Assembly: GCA_037892935.1 (NCBI GenBank)
Contig: JAYXKI010000005.1
Location: forward strand, 2,170,001-2,234,000
Source of the DNA: Phlebopus portentosus
Lineage: Eukaryota > Basidiomycota > Agaricomycetes > Boletales > Boletinellaceae
Length of the DNA: 64,000 bases
Reading direction: 5' to 3'
Part shown: positions 22,821-32,226 of the stretch, one piece after another
Layout: every line of letters starts with the position of its first letter
Numbering within the stretch: position 1 is the stretch's first letter
Made by a program: the position numbers and the translations under genes
The notes under the pieces: generated by a model
Databases searched by the model: none
Told to the model about the DNA's origin: nothing
The model's input: the letters and a program-made list of their open reading frames with translations, nothing else

Positions 22821-24787
22821 CGATGCCGCAGATAGGGGAATAACGACAGATAAATTCGGCGTTGATAATAGGTTGAATATAGTCGTCGTGTAGTCGTGCG
22901 AAATAATTGGTCGTACCCTGCCGCAGTTGTATGTAGGTGCACCGTGGGTGTGGACGAATTAGGAAATGTACAATAGAACGCCCCGCCCCCCGATCGAAGT
23001 GTGCTAAAGGATCCGTGTATGCATAGACAAAGAGATGAGATGAAGAAGGCTAATCAGCCCGGAGACGAAGCGGAAACAAGAACAATAGCGTAGTCAGGGG
23101 AAATTCCTCACCGATTAAAAATCCTTCGCGTTTCCCTTTTTTTATTGTTTCACTTCGTTTGGCGTGTACCGTATACGCACTGCGTAGACACGTCGTTATG
23201 GTGGGATAAGTTGAGTAGTGGGAGGTTGCTTTGGTGTTCATGGCGACGCTCAGCCCTCGTCCTTTTATGCTTTGCTGCGAGAGCATTTCCAGACGGAATG
23301 ATTCAAGTGCCTTTGTCTCGATTACGAACCCCCATCCAACAAAAGGTCACACCTCGATCGAAGCTAGAGCGACACGCGCTTCATGTATTCTATCACGGAA
23401 ATGATCGCAGGAAAAGGCAAGGTTAACCTCTCTGGAAATCCGTTCCCGAAAAGTTGGATACAGTCACGAACCCGGTGTATACGCGCCGCAGTAGTCACTT
23501 TCAGTCGACGTTTCAAGTCTATCCTGAGCAGCGTGGATCAAGGCGTGTTTGGGAAACCTGCCGAATTATATTAGAGATTATATGTAAAGCCGCAAAAACA
23601 CAAACTTCAAACCTCTTCGTGTCAGACACGCGCAATTTGTTGTGGGGTGAAATCTACTTAAGCGCTTCAGGACGGACATCCAAAGGACCACAACGTTGCA
23701 GACGTGCAAAATAAGGTTTGGATTCCCGGCTTATTTGACAGAAACACGCCGTTTAGGCATGGTAGAAGCAGCCTTCGAGAGTGTCCCGGCTTAGCCTGTT
23801 CCAGTGATTGATACACGGTAAGTGAGGTATCCCGAGTACCGATTGCGTCAAATTTACTTCATCGACAGATTCTGCCGTCTGAAGTCATAAACCGCTAAGA
23901 GCAGGCTTATCGAACACTTTCCAACTTCTATTCTTCAATATTATCAGTCACGGGAATATGCGGGAAGCAACCGACTGTGCCAGAGCCATCGAAGATCGAG
24001 TTTACCTTCACGGAAGCAAAGCGAGGTGCTGGGTATTCGGCAACCTTTCCCAGACGCAATTCCGTCAGACCGTGAGTATTCTTGCTTCGACGACAAAAAC
24101 CGGTGTCAAGCATTGCTGCAAGGAAAGAGATGATTGCCCAAGAGGAGGGATGCAAGTATGCTTTGAGGTCTTGGGAAAACATCCCAAAGCGCGATCATGA
24201 TATCGAAGCCTCCAACGAAAAGCTCCCAGAGCAATTCGTTGCGGGCAACCACGGAGGTTATAAATAAAGAGTAAACTTGCCTGATGCATCTCCAGCTCGA
24301 AAGATTCCGCCGTACAGCCTGAACTAGGGAAGGACCTGAGACAGGAAGCCACCAGAGAGCTTGATAACTTTCACGAAGGCTGAGAAATCTTGGGAAACGT
24401 GACTTGAACTGCCGGACCTTTTTTCAGACTCGAGTTTCAAAAGAGCTTGATTTTGCTCGAAGTAAGAGCGGGATAAGATAATGGGTTTTGTTGTATGGAT
24501 GTTGATAACGAGCAGCGGAGACGTTCATCAACGCCTTCGACTTGAATTCCACGTGATGGAGTCACGTAAATAAGTGTACACAACGCACTTCCCCGAACCT
24601 TAAGCTCAACTTCGATCTTATCGCGCGGACGTTGTATTGACATGAGTAAAGCTTTAATGAGTAGTCTCGTGTGCCGCGGAAGTCTCAAGGTCGAGTTTAT
24701 CCCGGCCTTTGAGCGCACAGTGTGAATATATATATTATATGATGCCCTTCATCTCTTCGCTTAAGCCGCATCTCGTTGCAGTAGCGA
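22821..24787. other. Intergenic region without recognised gene
   Basis: Almost 2 kb hold only short open frames on both strands without motifs. A C-rich run (CGCCCCGCCCCCCG) lies near 22980. No repeat structure or transposon motif was recognised. Confidence 0.4.
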
Positions 24788-25424
24788 TTACAATTTACTC
24801 AGGCTCTCCCTTATCTCATCTCCGTCACGCAGAACACACGGTCCGCCCAAGACAACCCGATCCTGGAGTCCTGCTTCCTCGACGTATTTACGCACGGCTT
24901 CGTCTTCTGCGCCAGGCTGAAGCCAGAGCGCTGGCACGTTAAGCGCCTTGGCGGACTGGAGAATGCCTAGGGTGATCTGATCATGAAAATGTGCGTTAGG
25001 CTCGGGATGATCGTGTAATTCAAATACGTACCTTTGGCGGAGTGATGATGCTCACGGCCGTTTCGAGGGGTTCACGAAGCTCGTCGAGAGATTTGATAGT
25101 GCTCAAGCCCTCCAACTCGGTTTCTTTCTGAGTGTGCGAAAGACATATCGTCAATACTAATATGAACACGAAGGTCACTTTCGAGTTCTGCTAATCTTAC
25201 AGGATGTACAGGTGTGACTGGCAAGTTTCGAGCCTGTTATATCACGCCGGGGAATGTCATAATAAGTAAGGATTCAGACAGCAATGAAATTAGCCAAAAC
25301 GACGAACCTGGTACCATTTAAGCACCCTCGTCCCGTACTTTGTCTGGTCCTTCGAGGCGCCAACAACCGCAAATTGCCTTGCGGAGAGAAAGGCGCGCTG
25401 AATTTCTAAGGATGACTCAGTCAT
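24788..25424 (-). CDS. CoA-binding domain protein (YccU-like)
   Basis: Four exons on the minus strand (25424-25308, 25233-25201, 25127-25032, 24976-24788) give 144 residues. The sequence is a single Rossmann-type CoA-binding domain: FAVVGASKDQTKYGTRVLKW with the nucleotide loop, NLPVTPVHPKE, AVSIITPP, and ALNVPALWLQPGAEDEAV. It ends near RVVLGGPCVLRDGDEIRESL. Bacterial YccU and fungal homologues are about this size, so the protein is complete. The family binds CoA or a related dinucleotide in vitro for some members; a physiological reaction is not established. It is divergent from the DAP1-like gene. Confidence 0.9.
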
Positions 25425-25854
25425 TTTGATATGTCACTGTTGGGAAGTTGCTGAGGAATCCGATCCGATGGCACTGGGTCTGGGTCTGATGATTCTCTGA
25501 AACGACAACGTTTTATAGCATCTGGCTGATATCTGCAGCCCCAGATGCCAGCGCATGGAGGTGAACGAGATCGTGATTGAACGTGACTATGGATTACGAA
25601 GCGCAGATGTCGCCATACTCACTGACCAGCGCCATTGATACCGCCAATCAATACAGACTCCGGGGCGGAGAGGTCTCAACTGCTGCTCAGACTACTTCTC
25701 CGGACGTGTTGAAGGAGCCGTCGAGCAAACCAGAAATTTACCAGATTTATTGTGAGAATTATATTGTGAGAGTGAGGACAATCGAGGAGACTGGCCGTGT
25801 CCTGTGATGCCCCAAGTTCTCATCTCGATCGCATCGGCTAAATCCGAGCACACC
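25425..25854. promoter_or_regulatory. Divergent intergenic region, CoA-binding gene / DAP1-like gene
   Basis: About 430 bp separate two outward-facing genes and must contain both promoters and leaders. An upstream in-frame ATG at 25807 would extend the DAP1-like protein by 16 residues; it was not preferred, because the ATG at 25855 begins directly with the membrane-anchor segment. Confidence 0.5.
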
Positions 25855-26670
25855 ATGTTTCCCTTCCAATCGCTGCAGTCCGTGTCTGCAGCGCAGCTCA
25901 TCCTCCTCTCCCTCCTCTCCCTCCCAGTGCTCTTCATCCTCAAACGCGCGCTACTCCCTACATCGTTCCTCGCAGTATCCGAGGGTATCTTGGACGAAGA
26001 CGACGAGCTGAACGAGGGACAGGAGCAGGAGGAATCTGCCGGTACTGGGGAATCTGAAACCGGAAGTTCGAGCGTGATGTCGACTGAGAACCCAGAACTC
26101 GACCCGCCGAAGGACACGCCCTTCAGGCTCGAAGAGCTCAGAGAGTTCGACGGGAGCGATCCTTCCAAGCCTATCTACGTGTCCATCAAAGGTAACGTCT
26201 CTCCCTCTCGTCCCCTTCCCACACGGACGATTTCAAACTACAACAACACTTTTACTTTCCTTTGCCATGCCAACAACAATCAATTTTATTCGCGAAAAAA
26301 AAAAAAAATCGCGATTGACGAAATCCTGAAATCCTCGAACGCAGGCACGGTGTTCGACGTGACCAACAAGCGCGAGATGTACGGCCCCGGCAAGTCCTAC
26401 AACATCTTCGCCGGGAAGGACGGCTCGCGCGGACTGGGGATGTCGAGCCTCAAAGAGGCCGACGCGGACCCTGACTACTCGACCCTCCCGCCGAGCGAGC
26501 GGAAGGTGCTGGACGACTGGCATTCATTCTTCTCGTGCGCGATTTCATTTTGGGAGGGGTAGTAGTACCTTGAACTGACTGATACCCGATGGATTGCCGT
26601 TTATTATAGGAAACGATACAATATCGTCGGTCGGGTAGTCGACTTGCCCGGGGCGGTTGCGAACCTATAG
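25855..26670 (+). CDS. DAP1: Cytochrome b5-like haem-binding protein (DAP1/PGRMC type)
   Basis: Three exons (25855-26191, 26345-26534, 26610-26670) give 195 residues. An N-terminal anchor helix (QLILLSLLSLPVLFILK) is followed by an acidic linker rich in E, S and G. The cytochrome b5-like domain follows: FRLEELREFDGSD, IYVSIKG, TVFDVTNKREMYGPGKSYN, FAGKDGSRGLGMSSL and HSFFSKRYNIVGRVV. The tyrosine in YGPGKSY is the haem-contact position of the Dap1/PGRMC group, which lacks the bis-histidine ligands of true cytochrome b5. Dap1 proteins bind haem and support Erg11/CYP51 P450 activity in sterol synthesis at the ER. Intron 1 contains an A-run of about 14 bases near 26295, which may be unstable in sequencing. 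Confidence 0.93.
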
Positions 26671-27614
26671 ATCTCACTCATATCACACGGTCCTGCTTAC
26701 TTACTATGGTCACTCTTGTTCATCGCCCGCGCGAAATGAAATGTTGATGCATCCGATTTATTTCTCTCACTACCAGTCAAGTCGGTGTCGGTGGTTCGTC
26801 TGTGTCTACGATCAATAACGAGCCTATCTCGACCTGGACCTGGGACTTCTGCCGTGACAGTGCATGATCATCGGCGGATCGACCAACAACCGGCGAGACT
26901 GACAGTGATACAGCTCTGAATCAATCAGTAATACTACCTTCCATGCATTCGGAATTGATGATGTGATGTCCCAGACGTTGCGATGGTGGAGAAGAAAGGT
27001 GGAAATGTTAATACTTACTCTTTGATGAATTAAACGTGTTCCGTGTACTGTTTGCGTCTCACCTTCTATTATCCATTGTACTTATCTGTGTGTTAATCGA
27101 TCTATCCTTGATGTATTCGTGCGTGCGAAGCAACTTGACCATCATACCAGTTGATACTCATTGTCGACATCACTGATACGGGATTTCGATACTCTGAAGT
27201 TACAGAGGTGCAATTAATTACTCAAAACTGATCGTACATACATACACATGTAAATCGAACGAAATCGAAATAACGAAAACGGTAGTCTACCAAGCAAGCT
27301 ATCACCATGCATGGCATTTGTGTGGTAAGTAGAAATCAGTAGTAAAGTAGTCAACGATCGAAAGTCGAATGAAATAAACAATGCAAGTCAGTAAATGTGA
27401 GCTCAGAGGGATAAGATAAGTACTACGAAGATAAAGGTTAGCATGGTCAAATCCAAGAGATGGTGGGGGAAAGAAGCGGTGAGATTAACATAGAACAACC
27501 ATATCAGCTTCGAATCCGAAACGACCGATCGATATTTAAGGGATTAATATTTTGAAGTGATGATATGATATGATATGATATGCATGCACACATCACGTCA
27601 CAACACGCGCTTCT
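26671..27614. other. Intergenic region with short tandem repeats
   Basis: This holds the 3' flank of the DAP1-like gene and the 3' flank of the peroxidase gene, which are convergent. It is AT-rich and carries no coding-like open frame. An ATGAT/ATATG pentamer-like repeat lies at its end. Confidence 0.5.
27559..27583. repeat. Microsatellite, five copies of a TGATA-type pentamer
   Basis: The unit TGATA is repeated in tandem (with its rotation ATGAT) for about 25 bp just downstream of the peroxidase stop codon. It is a simple tandem repeat with no evident function. Confidence 0.7.
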
Positions 27615-28904
27615 TCATGCATGTTCGACACCATCATCATCATCATCATCATCATCATCAGCGGCAGATGATGTCCGAGAATGAGATCGGTGAACAAGCA
27701 CTTGTTGAGGATGAAGCCCGTGCTTCTTCTCGCCGGGCGACGCGGGAGCGATGGAGGTAGGAGTCGGAGGTGGAGGGGAGGACGTAGCCGAGCTGGAGGT
27801 CGTCGACTCCGAGTCGAACGCGCCGGTCGCAGTCGGAGGGGTAGCAGACCCGTCCCTGTGTCGGTGCATCTGCGCGGGAACGTCGAAGAGTCGCACCTCA
27901 GCTCCCGCTCCCCGCGCCGTCTCGTCCCTCTCGTCTTTAAGCCCTGCGTCTCTCATCTCCTGCATCGCCTCCCTGATCTTCGCCGCCCAGCCGATCGTCC
28001 CCAGCAGCGTCGTCCGCGCCGCCGGCTCCCACCCCTCCGGCAGCCTCTCCCCGCCCCACCACGCCCGTATCGCGTCGACGGGGACGGCGCGCCCCTCCCC
28101 CCCGAAGACCTGCATCACCAGCGCGACCTCCCCACGCGCGATCTCCCGCTGCACGCTCGTCATCCCCGCGCCAGACTCGCTCTCCCGCCGCACGCGCGCG
28201 CGCGCGAGCTCGCGCAGCCCGATCGTCCCGCCCCCCGCGTCGTCGAGGAACGCTCCGAAGAGCCCAGCGTCCGAGCGGGCGGGCGCGTACTCCTCGCCGG
28301 GCTCCGCGTTCGGGTGGGTGAGCGAGGCGTCGTGCTCGATGCGGTTGTGCCGCGAGAGGTCGTGCAGGGACAGGTGCCCCACTTGGCCGAGGAGGAGGAC
28401 CCCGCCCCACGCGAGGAACGCGGCCAGCGGCCAGGAGAGGTTGTAGCACTCCATGAGCCCGCGCGTGAGGTTCGTGCCTGTGAGGTTCTTCCCGTCTCGG
28501 GGACTGTATGTGCGTCCGTACGTTGAGATGATCAGCCTATGAAGAGGCAGGGAAGGGCAGGGGACGGGGACGGGGTGAACTTACATGTACCCGTGGTTCG
28601 CCATCGTGTTCAGCGCAGGACACGGGGAACGATAGTCATTCGGTCCAGGCTCTCTGAACTCGTGCAATCCCAGGTCCCCCACTCCTCCGTTCGCATTCGG
28701 CTTCGCATACGGGCACGACTTCCTCGTACGTCCCCCCGGCGAAGGTAGCGACGCTAAGGAGAAGAACGTGCTATTCGCACCGGGGTCGATGCGGAGCAGC
28801 TTGTAGAGCACGGAGAGGAAGAGGAACTTGACGGTGTCGAGCATGATGGGTATGCTATCGCGGAAGAACAGGATATGGAATTTGAGGGAGGATGTGAGTG
28901 ACAT
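27615..28904 (-). CDS. Haem-thiolate peroxidase (chloroperoxidase/Peroxidase_2 family)
   Basis: Two exons on the minus strand (28904-28585, 28503-27615) give about 402 residues. The haem-thiolate motif PCPALNTMANHGY supplies the cysteine ligand, and the intron falls within HGYI|PRDGKNLTGTNLT. The distal acid-base motif is EHD, in RIEHDASLTH, which places it with the short or chloroperoxidase-like group rather than the EGD type. An N-terminal hydrophobic segment (LDTVKFLFLSVLYKLL) may act as a signal or anchor; an alternative ATG lies at 28844. The C-terminal third is disordered, with Ser/Thr/Pro runs and nine consecutive Asp encoded by a CAT microsatellite. Family enzymes use hydrogen peroxide for halogenation, peroxidation or oxygen transfer (unspecific peroxygenases). 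Substrate and secretion are not determinable here. Confidence 0.88.
27632..27660. repeat. CAT trinucleotide repeat inside peroxidase coding end
   Basis: About ten CAT units lie in the last coding codons of the peroxidase gene and are read on the minus strand as an Asp run. Length variation here would change tail acidity without shifting frame. Confidence 0.8.
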
Positions 28905-29746
28905 TCGTAGTAGGGTGAACGAGAACGGGGAGAGATGGGGGAAGATGGTTTTGAGAGAGTAAACGAAGGCGGGGAAGACCCTAGCTTTATGTATGTATGT
29001 ATGTATGTATGCAATATCGCCTGAATTACCAGAGGAGGATAAACTGCCTCCAAAGATACAAGCCTATATAAAGAAGCGCTCCCTTGGCTAAACGTTTTCA
29101 TTTCCGAGCCGCACAGCGTATGAGCTGCTAACGTATCAGGATGGAGGATCTCTGATCCTAAGCCTGTAACTGTTCCAGGGAACCTAGACTTAAACTTCCC
29201 CTTATCAAAACCGAGAATTTAATTGGAGGAACGGAGCTTTAGCGTGATCATTCATGATCAGACCGGGCGCCTCACTCCTTCGTCAGTTCGTGTGGGCTTG
29301 TCGCACCGGAGGTAGAAATCCGCGACACCAAAGCGGTAAAAATACCGAGCATGGTGTAATCGAGCAGAGATGACAGATCTATAGACCGAGAGCTAGAAGA
29401 CAGACTATGCCTCGAGGACTTGGAGCAGAAGCTGCGAGTCTGTAATGACATCGTAAGATATCTTCTCGAATGAGAGAAGAGGAGGAACAAGAGTGAGTCA
29501 TGAGGCCCAAGAGCAGAGCCATTCGCGAGGAAGAAAGAAAGCATTGAATTTATTTGCAATGCCCAAATTAGAGGCTATGTTTCGGGTGTTGCCCTGTTAC
29601 AGGCATCCAACATGATCGGCCGTCCCTCTCCCATCAATTTCCCAAACACGGCCTCTCTCTGCCACCGACACCACGTTCACGGTTCCGCCTTCATTCGACC
29701 TGAAGGGATCAAGAAAGCAGAGTACGAGAACGAGGAGTTGGTAAAG
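28905..29746. other. Intergenic, divergent promoters of peroxidase and HIT-finger genes
   Basis: This is an 840-bp outward-facing interval. It contains an ATGT tetranucleotide microsatellite about 80 bp upstream of the peroxidase start. A 95-codon minus-strand open frame at 29272-29559 is rich in S and L and lacks motifs, so I do not call it a gene. An in-frame upstream ATG for the HIT gene exists at 29612. Confidence 0.5.
28989..29011. repeat. ATGT tetranucleotide microsatellite
   Basis: About five to six tandem ATGT units lie in the presumed promoter or leader of the peroxidase gene. Confidence 0.75.
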
Positions 29747-31083
29747 ATGGCGTCGCAGCGACAACGACGAGCGAACTGCCAGATCTGCACGGAGAGGGAA
29801 TCCAAGTACGCTTGTCCCACATGCGACGTGTTGTAGTACGTAACGTGCACCCATCTCTCATCCATTCCTGTTTCTTTCGGTCCCTTTTTTTTTTTTTTTT
29901 TTGGTATCTTTACTTACGCGCTTTCCCACCTCGTCGGGCGTTTCGTTTTCTTCACAGTCGCTCCGTCTCGTGCTACAGGGAACATAAACGTGCGTTTCCG
30001 AGTTTCCGTCGCAGATAAGCTATGTAGCAACTGACCGAAGAGTCTTTACCCCACTTGCTGCATAGGTTGTTCATGCAGTGCGAGCGCGAGCGCGAGCGCG
30101 AATATTGGCTCTGATACCTCAATTGCGATCGTGGATGGAAACGCGATGAATGCAGAAATTGCGCGAATCGAGTCATCTCCTTCTATTAGCCGTGTGGAAG
30201 ACGATAATTCAAGAAGGCGCCAACCAAGTTTATTGGCGTCCGATGGAGATGCAGCCCAACCTCAGGTTTCGCGTTTACCATCTACATCTGAATCTCGAAC
30301 TAGCGTGCAAATACCGCTCGATTCCGATGCCTTTCCGTCTGCGATCCTTCCGCCTCATGTGAGGCAAGGAGAACCTCGGTCGGGCAGTGCTGGCGATATT
30401 GACGCGGAAAACACAAAAATAGGCGAGAAGAGCATTGATCTGGAGATGCAGAAGCAAACGGGAACGGAAGAAGAAGAGAGAATACCAGTCCAGTGGACGA
30501 AGCTGGTGCGCGACTCGCTTCCGGTTCTGGTTTTGGTCCTGAACCCGAGCCTGGTCCTCGACGAGAAAGCAGATCAAATCCAAGTCGACCCGATTCCCCA
30601 TTCTCAGGTGCACCAACCACACCCCGCCCGCTCCGCAAGCTCTCCTCGCTCAAATGGCCCTACGTACCGGACACGCCATCGTACCCCGACCCGCTCACGC
30701 GGGACGACCCCAAGCCTCTCAACCTCCCGCAGTACGAGGCTATAGCGCGATCTCCAGCCGTTCGACGTGCACTCTCCTCCCACCCGCGTCTTCCTACGCG
30801 CTTACGATCGCTCGACGCACTGCGCGGGGACGCGCGTGAGAGGGCTATTGAGCGCGTGCTGGGCGTTGCGCCTGACCAGGCGTCGTTCGTCCTCGCTGGG
30901 TTACCGCCTTCCTCCACTATACGCGGTCCTACGTCAGTAGATGAGGAGGAGGATATGCGAGCGCTGAGAGCGCTGGCTGAGGCCGTTGAAGCTGCTGTGA
31001 GGAGGAGTGCCGGGGGGAATCCCGATGCGAGGTCTGGGACGGACCCGCTTGGATTGGACTGGGAGGGTAGTATGGAGGCGTAG
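29747..31083 (+). CDS. HIT-type zinc-finger protein (degenerate finger)
   Basis: Exons 29747-29835 and 29958-29989 encode the finger; a long third part runs from 30066 to 31083. The finger reads CQICTERESKYACPTCDVL, then YRSVSCYREHK after the intron. HIT fingers normally have YCS at the start of the second part, so one zinc-ligand Cys is Arg here. The following sequence has an (AS) run from a GAGCGC repeat and a disordered middle. It ends with a conserved-looking helical C-terminus (LSSLKWPYVPDTPSYPDP, LNLPQYEAIARSPAVRRAL, LRGDARERAIERVLG). The two reading frames of the third part switch somewhere between 30360 and 30600; an intron or an indel there is not resolved. HIT proteins such as Hit1 and Bcd1 help assemble box C/D snoRNPs. 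An 18-base T-run sits in intron 1. Confidence 0.7.
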
Positions 31084-31571
31084 TTGTATTATTCAGTAGA
31101 AGTATTTCAGCATCAAATATGAAAATGTGATTTATCTATCTCAAGTTTGTTTGTCCATCTATCGCGCAAGCCCGAATCGAACGCACGCCTTTTCCTTTCC
31201 TTCGTTCCACCACCCCGGCGACTGACAAAAACTCAAAAACGACGCGACACCCATCTATGTTCCCACACTCCACTATTGTGGCTGGGGTGGCTACAAATAA
31301 CCAATGCCCTCGCCTTTTACTAGGGCATTCCGTGTGTCCGCCCCGCGTTAAAGCCACTTACCCAATCTTTGGAACCGCAACTCTCTAGTTGTATTATCAT
31401 TATCTTTTTTGTTTTTATTTTTTTTATTTTTTTCATAGTTCTCTTGAGTAAGAGATACGGATTTTATAGCCGTTGATCGCGACTGATACGCGTGACCCAA
31501 ACCTCTCTTCTTCTCTTCTTTCTCTCCGCCCGGCCGGTCGCATCCAACATCCAACATCCAGCATCCAACCA
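31084..31571. other. Intergenic region
   Basis: This lies between two plus-strand genes and should hold the promoter of the CX9C gene. A T-rich tract lies near 31405-31435 and three near-copies of CATCCAACA near 31545-31570. No gene is seen. Confidence 0.5.
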
Positions 31572-31931
31572 ATGTCCTCCCCTCCCGCCCCAGGCCTGTT
31601 ACCATCATCCACAACGAAGCCCCTCCGACGCTTCGCGTACCACGCAACGACGACCTGCGCAGCGCAGGCGGGCGCGTACGGGAGTGCGTGGTCGCGAGGT
31701 ACCAGGACGACGTGAGTAAGGATGCCTGCAAAGCTGAGTTTGAGGCGTTTGGGAAGTGTTTGAGGGTGGCGGTATGTAAGAGTTTTTTTTTTCTTTTCTT
31801 TTCTTTTCTTTCTTTTTGATTTTTGATTTTGGTTTTTGGTTTTTGGTTTTGGTTTTTGCGTGATTGACTGATCTGATAGCGTGTTTCTTGTCTTGAATCT
31901 TGATGGATTATAGATGAAGCGGAATTGGTGA
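31572..31931 (+). CDS. NDUFAF8: Twin-CX9C protein, NDUFAF8-like complex I assembly factor
   Basis: Two exons, 31572-31771 and 31914-31931, encode a protein of about 70 residues. The first part reads KPLRRFAYHATTTCAAQAGAYG and the second ECVVARYQDDVSKDACKAEF, then EAFGKCLRVAMKRNW. Together they show two CX9C motifs, as in NDUFAF8 (human C17orf89), an intermembrane-space protein that supports NDUFAF5 during complex I assembly. The two halves lie in different frames: at 31680-31686 one base is missing where the family has Gly-x-Cys, so the first CX9C motif is broken as written. It could be a true frameshift or a consensus error. The intron is 142 nt with long pyrimidine runs; the last exon is only 18 nt. 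Confidence 0.75.
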
Positions 31932-32079
31932 ACCAACTTCGCTGTGCGATCCTCGAGATCCTCGAGCAAAGAAGGAAACGATAGATGCATTATGATAATT
32001 AAGCGCCGAGCATATTAAAGAGCGATACAACTACATGCAGTCGAGCATCGGGATGACGGGATGACGGGATGACCTAGCG

Positions 32080-32081
<2 letters not shown>

Positions 32082-32111
<30 letters not shown>
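32082..32111. repeat. GT dinucleotide microsatellite
   Basis: About 15 GT units lie between the convergent NDUFAF8-like and DUF1746 genes, just after three near-copies of GGGATGAC at 32050-32072. Confidence 0.85.
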
Positions 32112-32113
<2 letters not shown>

Positions 32114-32226
32114 CTAAAGCGAGGGAGCGTAGACGACCGAAAGCAGATGGAAAAAAACAAACACGTAGGAGACGAAAACGTTAATATCGATATCGATATC
32201 CAATATTGGGTGTTGAAGGGCATATG

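Noticed and set aside
27681..28526. 281- and 231-codon plus-strand open frames
   Set aside because: They are antisense shadows of the GC-rich peroxidase exon 2, whose motifs (EHD, PRDGKN) establish the true frame.
31165..31200. tRNA-like B box (GTTCGATTC on the minus strand)
   Set aside because: The T-stem does not pair fully, and no acceptor stem, anticodon arm or A box is found at the right distance.
31540..31575. Short near-repeats (CATCCAACA) as a CRISPR-like array
   Set aside because: Units are contiguous with no spacers; simple tandem repeat in a eukaryotic promoter.
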